From assembly GCA_964583765.1 (NCBI GenBank), contig CAZOWW010000015.1, forward strand, positions 1 to 60,379: a stretch of DNA of 60,379 bases, read 5' to 3'. The translations under genes were made by a program, and so were the position numbers. Source of the DNA: CAZOWW01 sp964583765. GTDB taxonomy: Bacteria > Actinomycetota > Actinomycetes > Actinomycetales > Kineosporiaceae. The notes beneath the pieces were generated by a model. It did not search any database. It was not told the DNA's origin and saw nothing but the letters and a program-made list of their open reading frames with translations. Below, one piece after another: positions 51,530 through 58,157 of this stretch (its first letter is position 1; each line of letters begins with the position of its first letter).

Positions 51530-51858
51530 GCCGCGCCCGCCCAGTCGTCGGCGGCCGAGCGGCGGGTCTCGAACGCGTCGGCGAGGTCGTGTTCCTGCCG
51601 CATGATCAGGCGGGAGTAGAACGCGGCGTGGTTGTTGTTCAGGCGGAACTCGGGATCGTTGGTCGCCATGGCGATCTCCCACCGGGCTCGCTCGAACAGC
51701 ATCTGCATGCCGAGCCGGCGGGAGCCGAACCGCGAGCGCCACTCCCGGGCGAGGCGGACAAGGACGCCGTAGACGTCGGGGTTGTCGCGGTGGAACCGCT
51801 CGAACTTCCCCTGCGGGGAGTCGTCGAGCAGGGCGAGGAGGTCGAACTGCCCGGTCAT
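51526..51858 (-). CDS. Hypothetical phage early protein
   Basis: The 110-residue product (FERFHRDNPDVYGVLVRLAR, EWRSRFGSRRLGMQMLFERA, NDPEFRLNNNHAAFYSRLIM) belongs to a type of conserved hypothetical often seen beside excisionase and replication genes in actinobacterial prophages. The pattern of aromatic residues spaced along helices, with FRLNNNHAAFYSRL near the end, is distinctive, but no function is known to me. It is the first gene of the leftward early operon after the excisionase terminator. Confidence 0.6.
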   Translation of the reverse strand: MTGQFDLLALLDDSPQGKFERFHRDNPDVYGVLVRLAREWRSRFGSRRLGMQMLFERARWEIAMATNDPEFRLNNNHAAFYSRLIMRQEHDLADAFETRRSAADDWAGAA

Positions 51859-51918
51859 CGAGCCACCTCCCGCGCTACCTTGAGCTTCGACACGTCGAGC
51901 TCCTAACTCGGGTGTCTC

Positions 51919-51949
51919 GCGACCGCCCGGCGGCTATCCGGGCGGTCGC
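51919..51949. terminator. Perfect 12-bp hairpin between excisionase and early genes
   Basis: GCGACCGCCCGG (51919-51930) pairs with 51938-51949 around a 7-base loop. It lies between the excisionase stop and the next gene on the same strand, so it probably limits read-through from the excisionase promoter. Confidence 0.7.
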
Positions 51950-51974
51950 TCGTTTGTGCGGGCAGCGGTGACGT

Positions 51975-52151
51975 TCAGTCGGCAGCGCGGTCGAGCCAGC
52001 GCTCGACGTCCGCGAGGCGGTATCTCAGGTGCCTGCCGACCCGCACAGCACGCGGCCCCTTGCCGTGACTGCGCCAGACGTAGAGCGTCGCGACGGGGAT
52101 GCGGAGGTAGTCCGCCACCTCGACGACTGTGAGCAGCGACGACACGGTCAT
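51975..52151 (-). CDS. xis: Excisionase-family DNA-binding protein
   Basis: The 58-residue product is a single MerR-type winged helix (LLTVVEVADYLRIPVATLYV, WRSHGKGPRAVRVGRHLRYR, ADVERWLD), the signature of the excisionase/AlpA-like family. Such proteins bend DNA at att sites to direct integrase toward excision, or act as regulators. It diverges from the repressor gene across a 92-bp region with inverted repeats, the usual lysogeny switch layout. An ATG at 52163 would add four residues. Confidence 0.75.
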   Translation of the reverse strand: MTVSSLLTVVEVADYLRIPVATLYVWRSHGKGPRAVRVGRHLRYRLADVERWLDRAAD

Positions 52152-52243
52152 CCACCTTCCCATGATGGCATCTTGATGTCCCCATCATCGCGTACCGATG
52201 AGCGATGATGCAAACAAGGCGAGAGGGAGGTAGAGTTTCCAAC
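52152..52243. promoter_or_regulatory. Divergent lysogeny-switch control region
   Basis: Between the excisionase and repressor genes are an 8-bp inverted repeat with a 10-bp spacer (ATCATCGC at 52184-52191, GCGATGAT at 52202-52209) and an overlapping smaller one (TGATG-TCCC-CATCA, 52174-52187). These are the likely repressor operators. The region is AT-richer than its surroundings. Confidence 0.55.
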
Positions 52244-52981
52244 ATGGGAACACGGCCCGTAGACAGAGGAGCCACTGCGCAAGCGGTGAGCACGAACATG
52301 AGACGACTACGCGAGGAGCGCAAGCTCTCACTGCGCGAGCTCGCCGAGCTACTCAAGGCGGATGGCAGGCCGATGCTCCCGTCCGCGCTATCCAAGATCG
52401 AGACCGGGGAGAGGCGCGTCGATGTCGATGACCTCGACGCCCTTGCCCTGGCGCTCGGCAGCACGCCACACGAGCTCATGGGATGGAAGCCGCGAGGGAG
52501 GCGCCCAACCAGGAGGGAACGTGCGCGCGAGTTTCGGGCCGATCCAGAGAAGGCATACCAGACATTCAAGCTTCTTCGCGAAACAAACCCATCAGCATTT
52601 GACGGCATGTTCAAGACAACAGCCGAAACCATAAGAGCGCTCGACCTAGCATCTGGCACATATGCAATACAAGCCCAGAAGATGTATGAGCAATTTGCTG
52701 CGACCATTGCGGCGACCAACGAGACATTCGATCGGATGGCAAAGAGCCAGGCTGGCCTATGGGCATCGTTTCTGGATCGCCTTCCGGCCGATATAGATAC
52801 TATTCGGAAGCTGGCAGAGCAGTACCCTGACGGAGCGGAGGAAATCGAGGGAGACGAGGCGAAAGACAGTCAGAGCGTGATGCTCATGGCGAATGACGAG
52901 TCGCCAGACGCCAATGGCCAGCCACCAGGGCGCAGATCGATCGAAGCATCGGCGGAGAGAGGGGGGGTGTCCGATGCCTGA
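52244..52981 (+). CDS. Immunity repressor, XRE family
   Basis: The 245-residue product has an N-terminal XRE domain (NMRRLREERKLSLRELAELL, MLPSALSKIETGERRVDVDD, ALALGSTPHELM). A long C-terminal helical region follows (RETNPSAFDGMFKTTAETIR, QAQKMYEQFAATIAATNETF) that may serve for oligomerisation. No LexA-type Ser/Lys protease is visible, so induction is not by simple self-cleavage. The ATG at 52244 has GAGGGAGG upstream. The 3' half is clearly less GC-rich than the rest of the element. It overlaps the integrase by eight bases, so both are made from the lysogenic promoter. Confidence 0.8.
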   Translation: MGTRPVDRGATAQAVSTNMRRLREERKLSLRELAELLKADGRPMLPSALSKIETGERRVDVDDLDALALALGSTPHELMGWKPRGRRPTRRERAREFRADPEKAYQTFKLLRETNPSAFDGMFKTTAETIRALDLASGTYAIQAQKMYEQFAATIAATNETFDRMAKSQAGLWASFLDRLPADIDTIRKLAEQYPDGAEEIEGDEAKDSQSVMLMANDESPDANGQPPGRRSIEASAERGGVSDA

Positions 52982-54068
52982 CGTGGATCGACTTCCGTCC
53001 GGCCGGTGGCAGGCTCGGTGGCGTGACGACGCAGGAAAGCAGCGGAAGCGGTCATTCAGGCTCAAGTCACAGGCAGTTGCGTGGATATCCGAAGTGGAGA
53101 GCAGCAAGTCTCGCGGCACCTACGTCGACCACAGGGCCGGTCGGATCATGCTGTCTGAGTACGCGTCCGAGTGGGTGGCTACTCGGCCCCTACGAGCCTC
53201 TACAGCGCGCAGGGTCGCGTCCACAATCAAGGTCCACATCACGGGCACGGAGCTTGGGTCCCTGCCGCTGGCGTCGATCAGACCCACCCACGTCCAGGCG
53301 TGGGCGACAGCTCGCTCGAAGATCCTCGCTCCGTCCACCACGCGACTCACCCTGAAACTGCTGCGCTCGATCCTCCTGTCCGCGGTCGAGGATCGGCTGA
53401 TCGCCTCGACACCCGCCCGGCGGGTCGTCATCCCATCCGTAGAAGCTGCTCCGGTCGTGGCTCTGTCCGTGGACGAGGTCATGCGTCTGGCTGAGGCGGT
53501 CCCATCACGCTGCCGAGCGATGGTGATCACTCAGGCTGGTCTCGGTCTCCGACTGGGCGAGCTGCTCGCGCTCCGGGTCCAGGATGTGAACTTCCTCGGT
53601 CGCATAGTGAAGATCCATTCACAGATCCGCCAGCATGACCGTGAGCGCGTGGACACGAAGACGAACCGGTCCCGACGCTCTGTGCCTCTTCCAAAGGTCG
53701 TGGCTGATGCTCTCGCTCGGCATATCGAGTTGGAACCACAGGGCGAGGACGGAACGATCTTCGTCACCGGTACCGGCAGGCCGTGGCGACAGGATTACTA
53801 CAGCCGCACCGTGATGAAGCGAGCAGTGGCAAAGTCGGGCATTCCTTCTGGCACCACGTCGCATGATCTCCGGCACCACTTCGTGAGCGTGCAGCTCGAC
53901 GCGGGTGCGTCCGTGGCGGAGGTCGCACACCTGATCGGCGACACGACAACGACCGTCGTAGCCGTCTATGCGCACATGCTCCCGGGGTGCGAGCAGCGTG
54001 CCCGCGACAGGATCGACTCAGCATGGAGTGCCCCGACTGTGCCCGGAGAGGTCGGAACAGGCTCCTGA
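52974..54068 (+). CDS. int: Tyrosine integrase
   Basis: The 364-residue product has an arm-binding start (LPSGRWQARWRDDAGKQRKR), a SAM-like core-binding domain (MLSEYASEWVATRPLRASTA) and a catalytic domain. The latter has Arg193 (GLGLRLGELLAL), the HxxR box His297-Arg300 (TSHDLRHHFVS) and Tyr332 (VAVYAHMLPG). At the position of the second active-site His/Trp it reads LIGD, an aspartate. It ends 18 bp before attR. It should catalyse integration into the 3' end of menB. The start at 52974 overlaps the repressor. Confidence 0.92.
   Translation: MPDVDRLPSGRWQARWRDDAGKQRKRSFRLKSQAVAWISEVESSKSRGTYVDHRAGRIMLSEYASEWVATRPLRASTARRVASTIKVHITGTELGSLPLASIRPTHVQAWATARSKILAPSTTRLTLKLLRSILLSAVEDRLIASTPARRVVIPSVEAAPVVALSVDEVMRLAEAVPSRCRAMVITQAGLGLRLGELLALRVQDVNFLGRIVKIHSQIRQHDRERVDTKTNRSRRSVPLPKVVADALARHIELEPQGEDGTIFVTGTGRPWRQDYYSRTVMKRAVAKSGIPSGTTSHDLRHHFVSVQLDAGASVAEVAHLIGDTTTTVVAVYAHMLPGCEQRARDRIDSAWSAPTVPGEVGTGS
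54027..54046. repeat. Candidate integrase arm sites beside attR
   Basis: AGTGCCCCG and CTGTGCCCGG stand adjacent in the last codons of int. They resemble the paired ATGTGCCCCGG units 99 bp inside attL. Matching sites on both phage ends support arm-type binding. Confidence 0.5.
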
Positions 54069-54086
54069 CCTGGCCTTAGCTAAGTC

Positions 54087-54103
54087 CCCCTGGTACTACT
54101 GAG
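54087..54103. repeat. attR: 17-bp core after the integrase gene
   Basis: CCCCTGGTACTACTGAG is identical to attL (37304-37320). The sequence to its right should be the original DNA downstream of menB. Confidence 0.9.
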
Positions 54104-54178
54104 CCGACCTCACCGACCGCGGGTCACAGCACCCAATATTGGGCCGAGGGCCCCGCTGGGAGCCTGACCGCAACCCCG

Positions 54179-54424
54179 TTACCGAGGACGCCGGAACCAC
54201 AACCAGAGGGAACCGCACAGCACCAACCCACCAGCAGTCGCCTCACAGGCTCCGACGAAGTCGTAGTCCGTGCGCCACCTGCGGCCGTAACCATCCAGGA
54301 TCAACAGCAGCCCCAATACGGGGCTCGGGTAATCCTCACCACGCCTCGTGTTCCGCCGAGGCCGAGGACGGCGTTCAGGGTCCCGGTGCCTGCCCACCAG
54401 GCGAGTGTGCCGGGGCGCGGGCAT
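54179..54424 (-). CDS. Possible small membrane protein
   Basis: The 81-residue frame from ATG 54424 has a basic start (RPRPRRNTRRGED) and two short hydrophobic segments, PSPVLGLLLILDGYGRRW and GLVLCGSLWLWF, with a polar loop between (RTDYDFVGACEATAG). The coherent hydrophobic pattern suggests a real two-helix protein or the end of one, but there is no clear ribosome binding site or family. It lies just outside attR. Confidence 0.35.
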   Translation of the reverse strand: MPAPRHTRLVGRHRDPERRPRPRRNTRRGEDYPSPVLGLLLILDGYGRRWRTDYDFVGACEATAGGLVLCGSLWLWFRRPR

Positions 54425-54589
54425 CGTCCCCAGGTCCGTTCGGCCCGCGCAAAGCTGATCAAGCGGGACGGTGGCGGTCAACCAGGGAAGTCGGTGTCCG
54501 TGACGACGAGGTCCGCCACGCACTCCGGACCCCGCCACAGGGTCCACACGATCTCCTCGCCCACGGAACACGTCCTCCACACGTCGCGG

Positions 54590-54675
<86 letters not shown>

Positions 54676-54796
54676 GCGGTCAGGTCCCCGCAACGGGAGG
54701 ACCGGGTGAACTCGTCGGTCCCGCCGTTCCCCATGACCCGATGTCGCTCACCCGGACCCGACCCGACTGTTTCCGAGGTCAGCGATGGTGGACCGA

Positions 54797-54816
54797 TGAA
54801 GGTTCTCTGAAGGTTC
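54797..54816 (+). promoter_or_regulatory. Tandem 9-bp direct repeat, probable response-regulator (CopR-like) box
   Basis: TGAAGGTTC occurs at 54797-54805 and 54808-54816, an 11-bp period that places both halves on one face of the helix, as OmpR-family dimers need. The design equals the Corynebacterium glutamicum CopR box (TGAAGATTT-N2-TGAAGATTT, from memory). It is 79 bp before the Met-rich gene, and the OmpR-type regulator encoded at 57369 is the natural ligand. Confidence 0.65.
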
Positions 54817-54894
54817 CCGCCGAAGGGACCACGGACGGCCCGGAAGTGCCGAGACGACGTCAGAGTGTGGACGTCGTCTCCCGAGGAGGACCCC

Positions 54895-55662
54895 GTGCCA
54901 GGGCAGTCTCGTCTCGTCACCGGTGCGATCATGGCGATCGCCGCGGCAGCACTCAGCGGAACTGTGTCCGCGTCGGCGACGCCGGTAGCGGCGTCCCCAG
55001 TCCCGCTCCCGCCATCGCCGTCCGCCGGGGCACCGGGCTCCGTTTCGTCCAGGGACGAGACAACGCCCTGGATCGCCCTCATGCCCGGTGCGAAATGGAT
55101 GACGCCTGGGATGACGGGCATGGCCGGAATGCCCGCGGCCCACCTGATGCACGGAATGACAGGCATGGCGGGCATGCACAGCGCCCATCTGATGCACGGG
55201 ACACACAAGCTGGCAGACATGCCCGGCATGCCCGGAACCCCCACCTCCCCCGCCATGGCAGACATGCCCGGCATGAACGGCGACGACTCGATGCCCGGCA
55301 TGACCAGCGCCGCCGACGCAGGGGGGACGACCGGAGTGACGGGCGCCACGGGGACGGCTGCCGTCCACGGAACGCCGGGAACGAACGGAGTCGACCAGAC
55401 CGCCGCGACCGACCCGAACAACCACGAGTCCATGTCCGGCATGAACGGCGATGACTCGATGCCAGGCATGGACATGTCGGGGACTCCCGGCGGCCAGGAG
55501 TCAGCCGGGGCGAGCCAGGGCTCTCACCCCAGGGGCCTCGTGCTGGGTGGCTTCGCCGCCGTGAACGGTCTGCTCCTGGCCGCGGCCGCGGTGCTGCGAC
55601 GTCGACATCCCCGACGGCGCCCCGGCCACGCGCTTCGTCGTCCCGGGGCGGTGCCGGCGTGA
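54895..55662 (+). CDS. Exported Met/His-rich membrane-anchored protein, probable copper binder
   Basis: The 255-residue product has a signal peptide (GAIMAIAAAALSGTVSASA). The region from about 60 to 190 is dominated by methionine motifs: MTPGMTGMAGMPAAHLMHGM, TGMAGMHSAHLMHG, DMPGMPG, DMPGMNGDDSMPGM and MSGMNGDDSMPGMDM. A single C-terminal membrane helix follows (GLVLGGFAAVNGLLLAAAAV) and then an Arg-rich tail. MxxM and HxxM clusters bind Cu(I) in known copper proteins. The GTG at 54895 has GAGGAGG upstream. With a CopR-like box before it and a two-component system in the same cluster, copper sequestration outside the membrane is likely. No known family name applies. Confidence 0.7.
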   Translation: MPGQSRLVTGAIMAIAAAALSGTVSASATPVAASPVPLPPSPSAGAPGSVSSRDETTPWIALMPGAKWMTPGMTGMAGMPAAHLMHGMTGMAGMHSAHLMHGTHKLADMPGMPGTPTSPAMADMPGMNGDDSMPGMTSAADAGGTTGVTGATGTAAVHGTPGTNGVDQTAATDPNNHESMSGMNGDDSMPGMDMSGTPGGQESAGASQGSHPRGLVLGGFAAVNGLLLAAAAVLRRRHPRRRPGHALRRPGAVPA

Positions 55663-55704
55663 GCCGCCACTGCCTGTCGCGCCCAGCCGGTGACCAGCCG
55701 ACCG

Positions 55705-55713
55705 TGAAGGTTC
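55705..55713 (+). promoter_or_regulatory. Single TGAAGGTTC element before the polyferredoxin gene
   Basis: A third TGAAGGTTC stands five bases before the polyferredoxin start, without a second full half. GAAGG here also serves as the ribosome binding site, so it may be coincidental or a remnant. Confidence 0.3.
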
Positions 55714-55717
55714 TGAG

Positions 55718-57229
55718 ATGACCACCCCGACCCGAGCCCGCACGACCACCGGCCCCGGCGTCACCCCGACTGACGGCGACGACCCGACCACCGTCGTCAC
55801 CCCGAACACCGGCGCCGCTACGTCCACCGCGGTCGACCCGGATGCCCGGCCCGACGAGTCCCCGGCGCCGAGCGGTCGCAACCTGCTGGAGCTTCCGTGG
55901 CTGGCCGCGTTCCTGCGCAGTCGCTGGTACCCGGGCGTCTTCCAGGCACCCGTCGCCGCCGTGTTCGGTCTCGTGGCCTACGAACTGCTCGCCGGCCCGA
56001 ACACCGCTCACCGCAACAGCGGAACGGCCCTGATGTGGGTGCTGTGGTGGCCGGTGCTGCCGCTGATGTTCGTGCTCCTGGGGCGGTTCTGGTGCGCCGT
56101 CTGCCCGTTCGGGACGATCTCCGACCTGGCGCAGAAGCTGGTCGGAGCCAACCGGCCGGTGCCGCGATTCCTGAAGACGTTCGGCATCTGGATCATCGAT
56201 GCCCAGTTCTTGTTGATCACCTGGAGCGATCACGTCTGGGGCATCGTCGAGTCCCCCTGGGGCTCGGGCGTCCTGCTGCTGCTGCTGACCACGGGAGTGA
56301 TCGCGTCGGGAGCGTTCCTGCAACGGCGCGCGTTCTGCCGCTACCTGTGCTTCCTCGGCGGGCTGTGCGCCAACTACGGGCGCACCGGGCTCGTGGAACT
56401 GCGTGCAGACACCACGGTCTGCGCCACCTGCACCGCCCGGGCGGCCTGCTACAACGGCGTCGACGACGGCGAGCGGAAGGTCGCCCCGTGCCCGCTGTTC
56501 ACCTTCCCCCGGACGATGGACTCCAGCGCAAACTGCAACCTGTGCGCGAACTGCCTCAAGGCCTGCCCGAACGACGCCATCCAGATCCGGTTGCGCAAGC
56601 CGACCAGCGAGCTGTGGTTCGTGCGCAGCCCCCGGGTGGAGGAGTCGTTCCTGGCGATGTCCATCATGGGCATCGTCCTGATCCAGAACATCACCATGCT
56701 GGGCATCTGGAACGACGTCCTCCGCTGGACCGCCGACACGACGGGGATCACGGACCGCACGATCGTCTTCAGCCTGGCCTTCGCGGTGGCCATTGCGGTC
56801 CCGGTGTCCCTGCTCGCGCTCGCTTCCCGCGCCGCCGCCGCGGGCAACCCGGAGTCGACCTGGCGCAACTTCACCCGCTTCGGGTACGCACTGATTCCCC
56901 TGGACGTCGCCGCGCACCTCGCGCACAACCTGTTCCACCTCCTGGCCGAGGGCGGCTCGGTCGTCAGGACGCTGGCGGAACTCGTCGGCGCTCCGGCCCA
57001 CGCCGGCTCGACCGCCCTCGCCGGCCCCACGACCATCCGCGTCCTGCAGTACCTGCTCCTCGTGGCCGGTACCGCATTGTCGATCTACACCGCGCGCCGG
57101 TTGACCCACCGTCGATACGTCACCCCGGCACGCAGGCGCACCACGCTCGCGCCGTACCTCGTGCTGATCGTGTCGCTGGCCGCCGTCAACGCCGCCCTGT
57201 TCGCTCTCCCGATGGCCCACCGCATGTGA
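55718..57229 (+). CDS. NapH/CcoG-like membrane polyferredoxin
   Basis: The 503-residue product has a disordered Thr/Asp-rich start of about 60 residues. Several membrane helices follow, with two cytoplasmic-face cysteine motifs of the NapH/NosR/CcoG group (GRFWCAVCPFGTISDL, RAFCRYLCFLGGLCANYGR). It then has CATCTARAACYNG and a ferredoxin-type 4Fe-4S site (CNLCANCLKACPNDAI), and finally four or five more helices (FSLAFAVAIAVPVSLLALAS, TIRVLQYLLLVAGTALSIYT). Such proteins pass electrons from the quinone pool to extracytoplasmic acceptors; CcoG is reported to reduce Cu(II). It lies 55 bp after the Met-rich gene and is probably co-transcribed. Confidence 0.75.
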   Translation: MTTPTRARTTTGPGVTPTDGDDPTTVVTPNTGAATSTAVDPDARPDESPAPSGRNLLELPWLAAFLRSRWYPGVFQAPVAAVFGLVAYELLAGPNTAHRNSGTALMWVLWWPVLPLMFVLLGRFWCAVCPFGTISDLAQKLVGANRPVPRFLKTFGIWIIDAQFLLITWSDHVWGIVESPWGSGVLLLLLTTGVIASGAFLQRRAFCRYLCFLGGLCANYGRTGLVELRADTTVCATCTARAACYNGVDDGERKVAPCPLFTFPRTMDSSANCNLCANCLKACPNDAIQIRLRKPTSELWFVRSPRVEESFLAMSIMGIVLIQNITMLGIWNDVLRWTADTTGITDRTIVFSLAFAVAIAVPVSLLALASRAAAAGNPESTWRNFTRFGYALIPLDVAAHLAHNLFHLLAEGGSVVRTLAELVGAPAHAGSTALAGPTTIRVLQYLLLVAGTALSIYTARRLTHRRYVTPARRRTTLAPYLVLIVSLAAVNAALFALPMAHRM

Positions 57230-57368
57230 AGCGGCGGGTGCGGCCGCGGGCCCGATCGTCCGCGAGCCTCGGCGCAGGACCCGCCGGGCGTGGATCCGGA
57301 GCGCGCGGCGTTCCGACACGGGGGGCTTCCCGGGCGCGACCGAGGCACAGGGCGGACAGACTGGATCT

Positions 57369-58157
57369 GTGAACGGATCCGGTCCGAGGCGGCCAGCAAC
57401 CGACGAACCGTCCCGGGCGACCGAGCCGACGGCGGCCCGCCGGGTGCTGGTGGTCGACGACGAGCAGCCTCTGGCCGCCCTGGTGGGCAAGTACCTGCAG
57501 CGGGACGGGTTCGAGGTGGTCCTCGCGTTCGACGGGCTGACCGCCGTGGATCAGGCCCGGGCGGTGGATCCGGACGTGATCGTGCTGGACCTGGGCCTGC
57601 CCGGACAGGACGGCCTGGAGGTGTGCCGTCAGGTGCGCACCTTCTCCGACTGTTACGTGCTGATGCTCACCGCTCGCGGGGACGAGGTCGACAAGCTGGT
57701 CGGGCTGTCGGTCGGCGCCGACGACTACCTGACCAAGCCGTTCAGCCTTCGGGAGCTGGTGGCGCGGGTACAGGTACTCCTGCGGCGGCCCCGACGATCT
57801 CCCGCCCTCGCCCGTGATCCCGCTGTGCCCGGTCCGGCGACCGCGATGCCCTCGCCGCTGCGGTTCGGACCGTTGACGGTCGACGTCCCCGCCCGCGAGG
57901 CCCTGCTCGACGACCAGGTGCTGGAACTGACCCGCACCGAGTTCGACGTCCTGGCCGTCCTGGCCACCCAGCCCAGGATGGCCTTCACCCGACGCCAGTT
58001 GATCGAGGCGGTCTGGGGCCCGGGCTGGGTGGGGGACGAGCACCTGGTCGACGTGCACATCGGCCATCTCCGCCGCAAGCTCGCCGACCCCTCCGACGCG
58101 CCCCGGTTCATCCGCACCGTCCGGGGAATCGGGTACCGCATGGGTGAGGGCCGGTGA
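57369..58157 (+). CDS. OmpR-family response regulator
   Basis: The 262-residue product has a receiver domain (RRVLVVDDEQPLAALVGKYL, phospho-acceptor Asp74 in VIVLDLGLPGQDG, the Lys in ADDYLTKPFSLREL). A linker and a winged-helix DNA-binding domain follow (LELTRTEFDVLAVLATQPRM, AFTRRQLIEAVWGPGW, VDVHIGHLRRKLADP, IRTVRGIGYRMGEGR). The start is a GTG at 57369, and its stop overlaps the kinase start (GTGA). It probably binds the TGAAGGTTC direct repeat in front of the Met-rich gene, by analogy with CopR. Confidence 0.92.
   Translation: MNGSGPRRPATDEPSRATEPTAARRVLVVDDEQPLAALVGKYLQRDGFEVVLAFDGLTAVDQARAVDPDVIVLDLGLPGQDGLEVCRQVRTFSDCYVLMLTARGDEVDKLVGLSVGADDYLTKPFSLRELVARVQVLLRRPRRSPALARDPAVPGPATAMPSPLRFGPLTVDVPAREALLDDQVLELTRTEFDVLAVLATQPRMAFTRRQLIEAVWGPGWVGDEHLVDVHIGHLRRKLADPSDAPRFIRTVRGIGYRMGEGR

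Larger units (their letters stand above)
37304..54103. mobile_element. Compact prophage, 16.8 kb, integrated in menB
   Basis: The element is bounded by the 17-bp att repeats. It contains a tyrosine integrase next to attR, repressor and excisionase around a divergent promoter region, early genes, terS/terL, fused portal-protease-capsid, connector, tail tube, tail chaperones, tape measure and two tail-tip or fibre proteins. One orphan XRE regulator lies next to attL. The gene order is that of a long-tailed siphovirus, and every visible reading frame is intact. No endolysin, holin, polymerase or helicase was recognised. It is either a very small complete phage relying on the host, or an element missing its lysis genes. 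Confidence 0.9.
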
